Of a DNA stretch of 64,000 nucleotides, positions 54,065-63,204 are shown piece by piece. Positions within the stretch are counted from its first letter, which is position 1; every line of letters starts with the position of its first letter. The DNA lies in assembly GCF_001278075.1 (NCBI RefSeq), contig NZ_CP011340.1, positions 992,001-1,056,000 of the forward strand. Reading direction: 5' to 3'. Below the pieces are notes generated by a model. That model was not told where the DNA came from, did no database searches, and saw nothing but the letters and a program-made list of their open reading frames with translations. This DNA is from Streptomyces pristinaespiralis. Lineage in GTDB: Bacteria; Actinomycetota; Actinomycetes; Streptomycetales; Streptomycetaceae. The translations under genes and the position numbers were made by a program.

Positions 54065-56980
54065 ATGTCTCCACCAGGAAGACGGCGCCCGCTGAGGCGC
54101 GTACTGACGGCGCTGGCCGCCGTCCTCTCGCTCCCCCTGACCCTGACCGCGACCGGTACGGCGCCGGCGCACGCCGCCGCCGTCCAGTGCAGCGTCGACT
54201 ACCGGACCAGCGACTGGGGTTCCGGCTTCACCACCGACCTCACCATCACCAACCGCGGATCCGAGGTGATCGACGACTGGACCCTGACGTACGCCTACTC
54301 GGGGAACCAGAAGCTCAGCAACGGGTGGAACGGCACCTGGTCCCAGTCCGGCAGCAACGTCACGGTCAAGGCCCCCGCCTGGAGCCGGTCGATCGCCGCC
54401 GGTGCCGCCGTCAGCACCGGCGCCCAGTTCTCCTACAGCGGCACCAACGCCGCGCCCACCTCGTTCGCCGTCAACGGCACCACCTGCACCGGCGCCCACC
54501 AGCCGCCGATCGCCGTCCTCACCAGCCCGACGGCCGGCGCGGTCTTCTCCGCCGGCGACGCGATCCCGCTGGCCGCCACGGCCGCCGCGGCCGACGGCGC
54601 GAATGTCACCAAGGTCGAGTTCTACAGCGACACGACCCTGCTGGGCACGGACACCAGCTCGCCGTACACCTTCAGCGCCACCGGCCTCGCGGCCGGCGAC
54701 TACTCGCTCTACGCCAAGGCCTACGACAGCCAGGGCGCCTCGGCCGAGTCGACCCCGGTCGGCATCACCGTGGCCACCGGCCCCGCACTGGTCGCCTCAC
54801 CCACACAACTCGGCATCCAGCAGGGCGCGTCGGGGACCTTCGACGTCAAGCTGTCCACCCGGCCGTCCTCGAACGTCACGGTCTCTGTGACCCGCACGGC
54901 GGGCAACACCGGACTGAGCGTGAGCAGCGGCGGAAGCCTCACCTTCACCCCGTCGAACTGGAACACCGCGCAGAAGGTCACCATCGCCGCCGACAGCGAG
55001 GGAACCGGCGCGGCCACCTTCAGGGTGTCCGCTCCCGGCCACACGGCGGCCGAGGTGACGGTGACGCAACTGGGCGGCTCCAAGGAGTACGACGGGCGCT
55101 TCCTCGAGCTGTACGGGAAGATCACCGACCCCGCCAACGGCTACTTCTCACCCGAGGGCATCCCGTACCACTCCGTGGAGACCCTGATCGTCGAGGCCCC
55201 CGACCACGGGCACGAGACGACGTCGGAGGCGTACAGCTACCTGATCTGGCTCCAGGCCATGTACGGCCGGATCACCGGTGACTGGACGAAGTTCAACGGC
55301 GCCTGGGAAATCATGGAGAAGTACATGATCCCCACCCACGCCGACCAGGCCACCGGCTCCTTCTACGACCCGAACAAACCGGCGACCTACGCGCCCGAGC
55401 ACGACCAGCCTTCCCAGTACCCGGCCGAGCTCCAGCCCTCCGTGACCTCCGGCAGGGACCCGATCGCGGCCGAACTGAAGAGCGCGTACGGCACGGACGA
55501 CGTCTACGGCATGCACTGGCTCCAGGACGTCGACAACGTCTACGGATACGGCAACGAGCCCGGCAAGTGCGAGGCGGGGCCGAGCGCGACGGGCCCCTCC
55601 TACATCAACACCTTCCAGCGCGGCCCGCAGGAATCGGTGTGGGAGACCGTGCCGCAGCCGACCTGCGACAGGTTCGCCTACGGCGGCACCAACGGCTACC
55701 TGGACCTGTTCACCAAGGACGCGTCCTACGCCAAGCAGTGGAAGTACACCAACGCGCCGGACGCGGACGCCCGCGCCGTGCAGGCCGCCTACTGGGCCGA
55801 CCTGTGGGCCAAGGAGCAGGGCAAGGGCTCCCAGGTCTCCGGAACCGTGGCCAAGGCCGCCAAGATGGGCGACTACCTGCGCTACGCCATGTTCGACAAG
55901 TACTTCAAGAAGGTCGGCAACTGCGTGGGTCCGACGACCTGCCCGGCCGGCACCGGTAAGGACAGCTCGCACTACCTGCTGTCCTGGTACTACGCCTGGG
56001 GCGGCGCGGCCGACACCTCGGCGGGCTGGGCCTGGCGGATCGGCTCCAGCCACGCGCACGGCGGTTACCAGAACCCGCTCGCGGCCTACGCGCTCAGCGC
56101 CTACGCCCCGCTGAAGCCCAAGTCGGCGACGGCGCAGGACGACTGGGCGAAGAGCCTGGACCGGCAGATCGAGTTCTACCGCTGGCTCCAGGCCGACGAG
56201 GGGGCCATCGCCGGCGGCGCGACGAACAGCGTCGGCGGACGGTACGAGGCGCCCGCGGCCGGCACGCCCACCTTCTACGGGATGGCGTACGACGAGAAGC
56301 CGGTCTACCACGACCCCCCGTCGAACCAGTGGTTCGGCTTCCAGGCGTGGTCGATGGAGCGGGTCGCGGAGTACTACCAGCAGACGGGTGACGCGCAGGC
56401 GAAGGAGGTGCTCGACAAGTGGGTCGACTGGGCGCTCTCCGAGACGACCGTCAACCCCGACGGCACGTTCCGGATCCCGTCCACGCTCCAGTGGTCCGGC
56501 AAGCCCGACACCTGGAACGCGGCGAACCCGGGCGCCAACGCCGGTCTGCACGTGACGGTGGCGGACTACACCCAGGACGTGGGCGTCGCCGGCGCGTACG
56601 CCAAGGTGCTGACGTACTACGCCGCACGGTCGGGTGACACCGAGGCCAAGTCCGTGGCCAAGGCGCTGCTCGACGGGATGTGGGACCACCACCAGGACGC
56701 GCTCGGCATCGCGGTGCCCGAGACGCGCACCGACTACAGCAGGTTCGACGACCCGGTGTACGTGCCCAGTGGCTGGACGGGCACGATGCCGAACGGCGAC
56801 ACGATCAACTCCTCGTCGACGTTCGCGTCGCTGCGCTCCTTCTACCAGGACGACCCCGCCTGGTCGAAGATCGAGAGCTACCTGGCGGGCGGCGCCGCAC
56901 CGGAGTTCACGTACCACCGCTTCTGGGCGCAGGCGGACATCGCCCTCGCCATGGGGGCGTACGCGGAACTGCTCGAGTGA
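54065..56980 (+). CDS. Secreted GH48 cellobiohydrolase with N-terminal CBM2
   Basis: A 971-residue exported exocellulase acting from reducing ends. ATG at 54065 follows AGGAGA. Order: signal (1-39, ending AHAAA), CBM2 (about 40-143, cellulose binding), a beta-sandwich domain (about 145-235), a second small beta domain (about 238-335), and GH48 catalytic domain (about 340-971). The proton donor is probably E388 in [10 protein letters not shown], and tunnel motifs such as [18 protein letters not shown] and [21 protein letters not shown] are present. The CBM2 is strikingly like that of the divergent GH6. A CebR-type operator overlaps the promoter. Confidence 0.95.
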   Translation: MSPPGRRRPLRRVLTALAAVLSLPLTLTATGTAPAHAAAVQCSVDYRTSDWGSGFTTDLTITNRGSEVIDDWTLTYAYSGNQKLSNGWNGTWSQSGSNVTVKAPAWSRSIAAGAAVSTGAQFSYSGTNAAPTSFAVNGTTCTGAHQPPIAVLTSPTAGAVFSAGDAIPLAATAAAADGANVTKVEFYSDTTLLGTDTSSPYTFSATGLAAGDYSLYAKAYDSQGASAESTPVGITVATGPALVASPTQLGIQQGASGTFDVKLSTRPSSNVTVSVTRTAGNTGLSVSSGGSLTFTPSNWNTAQKVTIAADSEGTGAATFRVSAPGHTAAEVTVTQLGGSKEYDGRFLELYGKITDPANGYFSPEGIPYHSVETLIVEAPDHGHETTSEAYSYLIWLQAMYGRITGDWTKFNGAWEIMEKYMIPTHADQATGSFYDPNKPATYAPEHDQPSQYPAELQPSVTSGRDPIAAELKSAYGTDDVYGMHWLQDVDNVYGYGNEPGKCEAGPSATGPSYINTFQRGPQESVWETVPQPTCDRFAYGGTNGYLDLFTKDASYAKQWKYTNAPDADARAVQAAYWADLWAKEQGKGSQVSGTVAKAAKMGDYLRYAMFDKYFKKVGNCVGPTTCPAGTGKDSSHYLLSWYYAWGGAADTSAGWAWRIGSSHAHGGYQNPLAAYALSAYAPLKPKSATAQDDWAKSLDRQIEFYRWLQADEGAIAGGATNSVGGRYEAPAAGTPTFYGMAYDEKPVYHDPPSNQWFGFQAWSMERVAEYYQQTGDAQAKEVLDKWVDWALSETTVNPDGTFRIPSTLQWSGKPDTWNAANPGANAGLHVTVADYTQDVGVAGAYAKVLTYYAARSGDTEAKSVAKALLDGMWDHHQDALGIAVPETRTDYSRFDDPVYVPSGWTGTMPNGDTINSSSTFASLRSFYQDDPAWSKIESYLAGGAAPEFTYHRFWAQADIALAMGAYAELLE

Positions 56981-57068
56981 CCCACGCCCGGTGAGCGCTC
57001 GCCCTTCGGTCCGTCGTCGAAGAGCGTCGCCACCGGACGGTCACTGAACCGAGCGGTTCGCCGAAGGC

Positions 57069-57107
57069 GGAGCCGGGCCGGCATCCAGCGTGATGCCGCC
57101 CGGCTCC
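57069..57107 (+). terminator. Hairpin after the GH48 gene
   Basis: GGAGCCGGG-C-CGGCAT pairs with ATGCCG-C-CCGGCTCC with one bulge and an 8-base loop, about 90 bases after the GH48 stop. Confidence 0.65.
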
Positions 57108-57149
57108 GTCGTGCGTGCCCGCACCCGTGACTTCAGTCGCCCTGAGTCA

Positions 57150-57178
57150 CTGACGTCACACGCAACGTTGAGTAGAGT
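57150..57178 (+). promoter_or_regulatory. Promoter of the three-gene unit at 57.2-59.3 kb
   Basis: CTGACG (57150-57155), a 17-base spacer and TAGAGT (57173-57178), 26 bases before the first ATG. TGAGTCAC and TGACGTCAC words overlap the -35, forming a possible operator. Confidence 0.55.
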
Positions 57179-57203
57179 TCCGACAGATCCGGAGGGAGAC
57201 CGC

Positions 57204-57653
57204 ATGTCCGAATTACTGACAGCCGCGGCTGTCATCGCCCCGTTCGTCAGCACCGCGGCGACATCCTTCGCCGGCGCCGTCGTCCAGTCGGCGCAGAGCA
57301 GACTGGCGGACGGTGCGGTGGAGAGAGGCCGCGTACTCCTGGGCCGGGTGCTGCGCAGGAATCCCGACGACCCGCCGTGCACCGAACAGGACGCCGCCGC
57401 GGCCACCGCCGTCGAGCAACTCTCCGCAGAGGACCGGCAGATCCTCGAGGCAGCGATCGGCACCTGGCTGACCAACGGGAACGACCTGAGCGCGGAGTCC
57501 CTGCGGTCGCACATCGAACTGGCCCACCGCACCACCCGCAGCGCCGACCGGATCGAGGTGACGTCGCACGGCGACGGCTCACCGGCGATCGGCAAGATGG
57601 AGACCGCGAACTTCTACTTCAATCCGCGTCCCGGTCAGGGGGCCGGTAGTTGA
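57204..57653 (+). CDS. Small helical protein with C-terminal amyloid-like GD-x-SPAIG motif
   Basis: A 149-residue protein of unknown function. ATG at 57204 follows GGAGGGAG. The N-terminal 1-32 is a hydrophobic Ala/Val-rich helix able to insert in or lie on a membrane. Residues 33-115 are amphipathic helices. The C terminus (about 115-145) is beta-prone and Gly/Ser-rich: IEVTSHGDGSPAIGKMETAN, with GDGSPAIG at 123-130. The layout (helical domain, then a short amyloid-like motif) resembles effectors of bacterial amyloid signalling. The stop overlaps the TTG start of the next gene, whose product starts with the same motif. The role is inference only. Confidence 0.75.
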   Translation: MSELLTAAAVIAPFVSTAATSFAGAVVQSAQSRLADGAVERGRVLLGRVLRRNPDDPPCTEQDAAAATAVEQLSAEDRQILEAAIGTWLTNGNDLSAESLRSHIELAHRTTRSADRIEVTSHGDGSPAIGKMETANFYFNPRPGQGAGS

Positions 57654-58387
57654 CCGGTGAGCACCCGGTCGACAGCCGCGCGAGCACGAGCGGCGACCAG
57701 TCCCCGGCGATCGGGTTCGTCAGCAAGCTGTTCCTCAGCGTGTTCGTCGGAGACGTCGTCGAGTTCGCCGACAAGGCCAAGCGCTGGGGCGGCTGGAACT
57801 GGCCGCCGTTCCTGCTGGTCCTCTCCCTCGGCAGCGTCGCCCTGCTCAGCGCGCCCGACGGGCCGTTCCACCAGTTCGTGTGGGTCTACACCGCCATCGG
57901 CGCCGCCCTCGCACTGGCGCTGGCGCGGCTGATAGCTCCCTCCGGCGGGCGGAGGGCCCGCCGCTGGCGGGTGCTCGTGTCGGCGACGGCGGTGATCTGC
58001 GCGGTGGCCGGCACCATCGGCATGGACCACCTCGCGGAACACGGCGAGATCGATGTCACCGGCCGGACCCGTATCACCCCGGACACCGCCACGAACGGCT
58101 CGCGGCTGCGGCTCGTCGTGGACAGTGCCGCCGAGCGCTCTCGTCTGCGCCTGACCCTGACGATCACGGACGCGGCCCGCCGCTCCCAGTTCTGTGGACC
58201 GGAGACCACCTACACCGCCGAACTGCCGGGGAACGCGAACACCCGTGTGGAGGGGGTGCGGAGCGGCCAGGCGGTCGAGTTCCCCCTGGGCGGCCTCGAG
58301 GGCGAGATCGAGGCCCGGATCACCCTGCTGACCGACGAAGGCTGCCGGATGAGCCTTTCCGTCGCGGACGTCGTACTTCACGACTGA
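57650..58387 (+). CDS. Membrane protein with N-terminal GD-x-SPAIG motif and outer beta domain
   Basis: A 245-residue protein; TTG at 57650 overlaps the previous stop (TTGA). The cytoplasmic N terminus holds GDQSPAIG at 15-22, matching the previous protein's C terminus. Three membrane helices follow (about 52-69, 75-96, 107-124). The basic RRARRWR at 100-106 between helices 2 and 3 fits the inside, so the C-terminal domain (about 125-245) should face outside. That domain is beta-rich (LRLTLTITDAARRSQFCG, VEFPLGGLEGEIEARITLL) with two Cys that could pair. It looks like a receptor or scaffold; no known family is recognised. Confidence 0.75.
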   Translation: MTGEHPVDSRASTSGDQSPAIGFVSKLFLSVFVGDVVEFADKAKRWGGWNWPPFLLVLSLGSVALLSAPDGPFHQFVWVYTAIGAALALALARLIAPSGGRRARRWRVLVSATAVICAVAGTIGMDHLAEHGEIDVTGRTRITPDTATNGSRLRLVVDSAAERSRLRLTLTITDAARRSQFCGPETTYTAELPGNANTRVEGVRSGQAVEFPLGGLEGEIEARITLLTDEGCRMSLSVADVVLHD

Positions 58388-58396
58388 GAGGACACC

Positions 58397-59302
58397 GTGT
58401 CCGACATCCCGGAATCCCGGCTCCCCGCCGTACGCGTGCCGAGGCGCGTGGTCGGTGCGGCGACGGCCGTCGCCACCCTCGTGAGCCTGGCGGCCTGCTC
58501 CACCGAGGAACCGCGGCCGGAGTTCCTCGGCGTGAACAGGGTCACCGTCGCGATGCACAACGACCTGCCCGGCCTGTCCTACTCCTCGAACTACGACCGT
58601 TCGGGGCTGGACTTCCTGCTGCTCCAGCACATCGAGGAGGAGCTGGACGTCGCGTTCAGCGAGCCCGTCGACGTGTCCTCCGGCGACCGGGTGACCCAAT
58701 TGCTGGAGAGGAAGGCGGACATGACGATCGCCTCGTTCTCCATCACCGCCGAGCGCATGGACGAGATCGACTTCGTCGGCCCCTATCTCACCACCCGGCA
58801 GGGCTTCCTCGTCGCGGCGGACTCCGATGTGGAGACCCTGGCCGACCTGCGCGGCACCACCATCTGCACCTGGGAGGGGACCACGTCCCAGGAGGCGCTG
58901 GACGACATCTTGGACACCGTGGGCGCGGACCCGGTCACCCTCGACGACGCGTCCGACTGCATCGACCAGCTGATCGCCGGCCAGGTCCAGGCGGTCTCCA
59001 CCGACCAGGCGATCCTGTACGGCTTCGCCCGTCAGCACGAGAAGGACGGTCTGCGCGTGGTGCCGGACGTGACGATAGGAGCACCTCAGCACTACGGCAT
59101 CGGGCTGCCGAAGGGATACGCGGCGGACTGCCGTCGCCTCGAGGCCTGGCTGAAGAGGCATGTGGGCACCAGCACCTGGATCCGTGACGTCGAGACGTCC
59201 CTGCCGGCGCTCACGGAGGAGGACCGCGGCTGGATCAGCAGCCACAAGCCGAGCAGCGCGGCGATCGAGGCCCGGTCCTGCCGGGACCGGACCAGCCCCT
59301 GA
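58397..59302 (+). CDS. Orphan family 3 solute-binding lipoprotein
   Basis: A 301-residue lipoprotein. GTG at 58397 follows GAGAGGA. The signal ends in lipobox LAAC with the anchoring Cys near residue 35. The mature part is a family 3 periplasmic binding fold: YDRSGLDFLLLQHIEEEL, ADMTIASFSITAERMDEIDF, LRGTTICTWEGTTSQEALDD and AGQVQAVSTDQAILYGF. Such proteins bind amino acids or small polar ligands. No permease or ATPase adjoins, and it is 10 bases after the membrane protein, so a sensing role with that protein is plausible rather than transport. Confidence 0.88.
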   Translation: MSDIPESRLPAVRVPRRVVGAATAVATLVSLAACSTEEPRPEFLGVNRVTVAMHNDLPGLSYSSNYDRSGLDFLLLQHIEEELDVAFSEPVDVSSGDRVTQLLERKADMTIASFSITAERMDEIDFVGPYLTTRQGFLVAADSDVETLADLRGTTICTWEGTTSQEALDDILDTVGADPVTLDDASDCIDQLIAGQVQAVSTDQAILYGFARQHEKDGLRVVPDVTIGAPQHYGIGLPKGYAADCRRLEAWLKRHVGTSTWIRDVETSLPALTEEDRGWISSHKPSSAAIEARSCRDRTSP

Positions 59303-59416
59303 GCGCGGCGAGTGCCGGGACGGCCGTCGTGGTGGGTGCGCCGGCCGGACGGCCTGGCCAACGCGCGCGCCGGGTAAGGCGGTGAACAAAGATCGCGGGA
59401 GCGGCAGACTGGCCCC

Positions 59417-60010
59417 ATGAACGCACCGGATCCCAAGGCCGACCTCCACTTCTACCTCCAGTCCGCCCGTGACGCCCTGCTGTGGAAGCTCGAAGGGCTC
59501 TCCGAGTACGAGGTCCGCCGCCCGCTGACGCCGACCGGCACCAACCTCCTGGGCCTGGTCAAGCATGTGGCCGGTGTGGAGCTGGGCTACCTCGGTGACA
59601 CCTTCGGACGGCCGTCCGGCGAGCCGCTGCCCTGGCTCGAGGACGGTGCCGAGGCCAACGCCGACATGTGGGCCACCGCCGACGAGTCACGCGAGTACAT
59701 CGTGGAGCTCTACCACCGGGCCTGGGCCCACGCGGACGCGACGATCGACGCACTGGCGCTGGAAACGATCGGCACGGTGCCGTGGTGGCCCAGCAGCAGG
59801 AACGAGGTGACGTTGCATCATGCCGTCGTGCGCGTGATCGCCGATACCCACCGGCACGCGGGGCACGCCGACATCCTCCGGGAACTCACGGACGGTGCGG
59901 TCGGGATGAACAGGAACAACGACAGCATGGCGCCGGGCGACGCGGCGTGGTGGGCGAAGCACCGCAGCCGGCTGGAGCGTACGGCAGAGGAGGCCGGCCG
60001 CCGGGCGTGA
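59417..60010 (+). CDS. DinB/DUF664-family protein
   Basis: A 197-residue four-helix-bundle protein of the DinB superfamily. Motifs: LLGLVKHVAGVELGYLGDTF (first metal His), and HRHAGHADILREL (two further His), forming the usual triple-His metal site. Actinobacterial members include mycothiol-dependent transferases, but the substrate here is unknown. It is monocistronic, with ATG at 59417. Confidence 0.93.
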   Translation: MNAPDPKADLHFYLQSARDALLWKLEGLSEYEVRRPLTPTGTNLLGLVKHVAGVELGYLGDTFGRPSGEPLPWLEDGAEANADMWATADESREYIVELYHRAWAHADATIDALALETIGTVPWWPSSRNEVTLHHAVVRVIADTHRHAGHADILRELTDGAVGMNRNNDSMAPGDAAWWAKHRSRLERTAEEAGRRA

Positions 60011-60057
60011 AGGGCCCGGTGCCGCCGGAGGCGCCTCACGCCTGACCGCCGCGGCGG

Positions 60058-60111
60058 CGTCTCCGGCACGGTCTGCGCGTGGTCCACGTCTCCGGCACGG
60101 TCTACGCGTGG
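60058..60111. repeat. 25-base direct repeat, 29-base period
   Basis: The 25 bases at 60058-60082 recur at 60087-60111 with one mismatch, in the 200-base gap between the DinB and GNAT genes. The gap holds no gene. Confidence 0.8.
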
Positions 60112-60211
60112 CGCCGGCGCGCTCGGCGCGTGGCCCGCCGGCCCGGCGTTGCGCCGCTCCGCCGGTGCAGCCCCACGGGCCCGCGCCCGTGGTGAACGCC
60201 TCGCAGGGCGG

Positions 60212-60823
60212 TTACCGGGAGCCGGCCGGCGAGCGCCACATCCCCCACAGCACCGGCCCGCCCCCGGGGAGCCGCAGCTCCTCACGCACGGTGAAGCCGA
60301 AGTGCTCGTAGAAGGGGAGATTGGACGGCTTGGAGGACTCCAGGTAGGCGGGCAGACCCGCCGCGTCGGCCTTGGCCAGTCCCGAGCGCAGCAGGGCGGC
60401 CCCGTGTCCCTGGCCCTGGGCGGCCGGGTCGGCGCCGATCATGGCCAGGTACCAGTGCGGTCCCCGGGGCGTGTGCTTCGCGGCCGTCTCGACGGCGTCC
60501 CTGAACAGCGGAGCCCGGTCGCCCAGGATGTCCTGGAGTTCCTGGATGGTTTCCGCGTCCGGAACGGCCTTGTCCTGCGCCCCCGGCGGCACCCAGAACG
60601 AAGCCGCCGCCCCGGTGCGCTCGCACACCCCGTGGTGGACGTACTGCCGGGTGAAGATCGTGGCGAAGTAGCGGCCCAGCACCGCCTCGCGCGACTCGTC
60701 CTCGGGGAAGAACCAGCGCATCATCGGGTCGTCGTCGAAGGCGCGGGCCAGGGTGCCGCTGATCAGCCGAGCGTCGTCGATCGTTGCCGTTTCCGGCGTG
60801 TTCGTTATCGCCATGAGGGTCAT
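60212..60823 (-). CDS. GNAT-family acetyltransferase
   Basis: A 203-residue N-acetyltransferase. The acetyl-CoA-binding motif A is LAMIGADPAAQGQGHGAALL (canonical V/IGVxPxxQGxGxGxxLL), and motif B is SSKPSNLPFYEHFGFTV. The start is uncertain between 60823 (MTLMAIT) and 60814 (MAIT); neither has a clear ribosome site. The long N-terminal helical part with FPEDES resembles small-molecule GNATs. The substrate is unknown. Confidence 0.92.
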   Translation of the reverse strand: MTLMAITNTPETATIDDARLISGTLARAFDDDPMMRWFFPEDESREAVLGRYFATIFTRQYVHHGVCERTGAAASFWVPPGAQDKAVPDAETIQELQDILGDRAPLFRDAVETAAKHTPRGPHWYLAMIGADPAAQGQGHGAALLRSGLAKADAAGLPAYLESSKPSNLPFYEHFGFTVREELRLPGGGPVLWGMWRSPAGSR

Positions 60824-60930
60824 TCTGCACCCGATGATCTTGAACGCCGGCGCGGGGTCCCGGCACGTCCGCGGGGGCGAGCCGGGGCCGATGAACCGCT
60901 CACGAGGGGAAGTCCGGACATGGAGTTCGG

Positions 60931-61322
60931 TTGCGGAAACCTCACTACGCACCGGCCGCCGCTGCCGTCGGCGCGATCACGCTCGTCGCGGCGGCGACGG
61001 GAACGGCCGACGCCGCGGACACGTCGCTGACGCTGACCCGCAGCGGCAGCACCATCGGCACCATGACCCACCTCGCCCCGGACCGGACACGTTCCGCGTC
61101 TGCGACAAGCGGGCGGACGGCCACCGGGTGACCGGCAAGCTGTACCTGTACGTGGCCGGATGGCAGTTGAAGGAGACCCGGTCGGACGGCGGCGACGCCG
61201 GCTGCGACCACTTCGACGACAACGTCGTGGTGGTGGCGCGTCCGTTCAGACGGGCGCGCGGCTGCCACCGTATGCCGTGGCCGGGGCCTTCCGCGCGTCG
61301 AGGCTGTCCAGAACGCCCCTGA
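60931..61322 (+). pseudogene. Frameshifted small secreted protein
   Basis: TTG at 60931 (GGAG 5 bases upstream) begins a clear signal peptide ending near TADAAD, then SLTLTRSGSTIGTMTHLAP. At the CCCC run 61076-61079 coding passes to another frame, which continues PGPDTFRVCDKRADGHRVTG and VAGWQLKETRSDGGDAGCDH. Adding one C would join the two parts into one secreted, Cys-containing protein. The 3' part overlaps the end of the convergent YhhN gene, so it may be damaged there too. It is either a pseudogene or a sequencing error. Confidence 0.55.
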
Positions 61323-61908
61323 CCAGGAGTCCCTGGGCCACCACGTAGGTGAGCATGATCCAGAAGTCGGGCCGCGGCAGCTGCGGCCAGTCGGCCAGGC
61401 CGGTGGCGATCAGCGTGTCCGACAGCAGGAACAGGGCACCGCCGATCGCCGCGAGGAGCCCGAGCCGTGCCGCGCGGAACGCCATTGTGGTGAGCAGCAG
61501 GCTGTACGCCGCGACGGGAATCCGGAGCCCGCCCGGCAGGTCGCTCCACATCAGGACGAGGGTGACGACCAGCACGAGGCCGTAGGCGCCGGCGAGCAGA
61601 CCGGTGCGGCCGTGGGGCGTGCCGCACCGGGCGAAGAGCACGAGGTAGCAGACGTGTCCGACGGCGAAGCCGCCCATGCCGGCGAGGAACGCCGGGTCGG
61701 CGTCGAACATCAGGAGCATATCGCCGCACCAGCCGAAGAACAGGGCGGCGATGAGAAGCCTCGGGGCGCCCCTTTCCACCGCGTATGCGGCGAGCAGTGG
61801 CAGCAGCAGAGGTTTGCAGACGGTGTGCCCGAGGTCCCAGTCGGCGAGCAAGGAGCCAAGGTCCCAGGCGACGGCGACGGCGAACGCGCCCGCGATGACG
61901 CGTCTCAC
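61246..61908 (-). CDS. YhhN-family membrane protein (lysoplasmalogenase-like)
   Basis: A 220-residue protein with about eight short membrane helices. YhhN/TMEM86 features include TVCKPLLLPLLAAYA, ALFFGWCGDMLLMF (acidic residue in membrane), GGFAVGHVCYLVLF and LFLLSDTLIAT. Family members hydrolyse lysoplasmalogen vinyl ethers in animals; the bacterial function is less certain. GTG at 61908 overlaps the stop of the sterol desaturase gene by GTGA, so the two form a lipid-related operon. Confidence 0.9.
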   Translation of the reverse strand: MRRVIAGAFAVAVAWDLGSLLADWDLGHTVCKPLLLPLLAAYAVERGAPRLLIAALFFGWCGDMLLMFDADPAFLAGMGGFAVGHVCYLVLFARCGTPHGRTGLLAGAYGLVLVVTLVLMWSDLPGGLRIPVAAYSLLLTTMAFRAARLGLLAAIGGALFLLSDTLIATGLADWPQLPRPDFWIMLTYVVAQGLLVRGVLDSLDARKAPATAYGGSRAPV

Positions 61909-62768
61909 GCGACACGCTCCGGGGCCGGCTCGGGGGCGGGCTCCGGCGACCAGCCGGGACCGCGCAGCACCCGCCCGGCGCGCTCGCTCCAACTGGCCGC
62001 GGCCCTCAGGTCCTTGGCGATGGACAGGTACTCATGGGTGGCGACCTTCAGCGGGTTGTACGTCTCGATGTTCTTGGTCAGCCCGAAGACGCAGCGCTCG
62101 GTCTCCGGCACGAAGGTGCCGAACGCTCGGTCCCAGACGATCAGGATCCCGCCGAAGTTCCGGTCCAGATAGCCGCCTTGGGAAGCGTGATGGACACGGT
62201 GGTGGGACGGGGTGTTGAAGGCGAACTCGTACCAGCGGGGCAGCTTGTCGATGCGCTCTGTGTGGATCCAGAACTGGTAGACGAGGTTCGCCGAGGAGCA
62301 GAAGGCGAGCGCGGCCGGGTGGACTCCACAGGCGATCAGTGGCAGGTAGAACGGCCAGGAGGTGACCGAGGTCCAGGGCTGGCGCAGCGCCGTGGAGAGG
62401 TTGAACTTCCGGCTGGAGTGGTGGACCACATGGCAGGCCCAAAGGATCCGGATGACGTGGTGCCCGCGGTGGGACCAGTAGTAGAAGAAGTCCTGCGCGA
62501 GCAGCATCAGCACGATCGTCCACCAGAGCACCGGCACCCGCAGCGGCGTGAGCTCGTACACCGCGGTGTAGACCGCGACGACCGGGATCTTCCACAGGAA
62601 GTCGGAGAACAGGCTGCCGAGCCCCATGCTGATGCTGGTGGCGGCGTCCTTGGTCTCGTATCCTGCGGCGTCCTCGTCGGGATGCAGACGTACGGCGACG
62701 ATCTCGACGGTCGTGAGCAGCACGAAGGCGGGGATGGACCACAGCACGACATCGGGCAGGTTCGGCAT
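61905..62768 (-). CDS. Sterol desaturase/fatty acid hydroxylase family protein
   Basis: A 287-residue integral membrane di-iron enzyme. Three His motifs ligate the iron pair: HRGHH, HVVHH (ACHVVHHSS) and HRVHH (SHHRVHHAS). Hydrophobic helices precede them. ATG at 62768 gives the usual family start (VVLWSIPAFVLLTTVEIVAV), although the ribosome site is weak and open frame extends upstream. The reaction is likely hydroxylation or desaturation of a lipid, perhaps an ether-lipid cleavage step given the YhhN partner. The C terminus has a Glu-Pro-Ala-Pro repeat. Confidence 0.92.
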   Translation of the reverse strand: MPNLPDVVLWSIPAFVLLTTVEIVAVRLHPDEDAAGYETKDAATSISMGLGSLFSDFLWKIPVVAVYTAVYELTPLRVPVLWWTIVLMLLAQDFFYYWSHRGHHVIRILWACHVVHHSSRKFNLSTALRQPWTSVTSWPFYLPLIACGVHPAALAFCSSANLVYQFWIHTERIDKLPRWYEFAFNTPSHHRVHHASQGGYLDRNFGGILIVWDRAFGTFVPETERCVFGLTKNIETYNPLKVATHEYLSIAKDLRAAASWSERAGRVLRGPGWSPEPAPEPAPERVA

Positions 62769-62980
62769 CTGTGCACGGTAAGGGTGCTGGTCGGGCCTGC
62801 GCCAGGGGTTGTTACCCCCAAGTATTTCCGGCGGTACGGGTCGGGATGTTCGGCGGTCTTCACCCATGTCGTGCGGGGACGGGCGGGGCACCGTCGGCGT
62901 CGGCCTGTCCGGGTGCGGGTGATGTGGGCCTGTGTGAACCTGGCCGCGGAACCATGCCGTCAATGACCAGGGAGCGGGTC

Positions 62981-63166
62981 GTGAACCAGCTCGGAGACAA
63001 GCCGGAAGAGGTCCGCAAGCGGCTCGAGGAGGAGAAGCGCCGGAACGGGAAGGGCCGGCCCGATGGTGAGAAGACCGGCGATGCCGCGGAACGGGCCGAC
63101 AGGTCCGGCGAGGCGTCTGCCTCCGAAGGAGAATCACCGGGGAACGAGGAGCAGAACCCTTTGTGA
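62981..63166 (+). CDS. Small charged, probably disordered protein
   Basis: A 61-residue protein beginning at GTG 62981, chosen because AGGGAG lies 6 bases upstream; ATGs at 62954 and 62963 are in frame but lack a site. It is dominated by Lys, Glu, Arg, Gly and Ser with no hydrophobic core (NQLGDKPEEVRKRLEEEKRR). It resembles small stress-related actinobacterial proteins; no function is assigned. The gap 62769-62980 upstream shows no gene. Confidence 0.5.
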   Translation: MNQLGDKPEEVRKRLEEEKRRNGKGRPDGEKTGDAAERADRSGEASASEGESPGNEEQNPL

Positions 63167-63204
63167 GGTCGGGTCGCCGTCAGCACCCGGACGCCCCCGC
63201 CCGC

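Noticed and set aside
56993..57000. GAGCGCTC just after the GH48 stop
   Set aside because: Only 8 bases are symmetric with non-matching flanks, and no gene starts close enough downstream.
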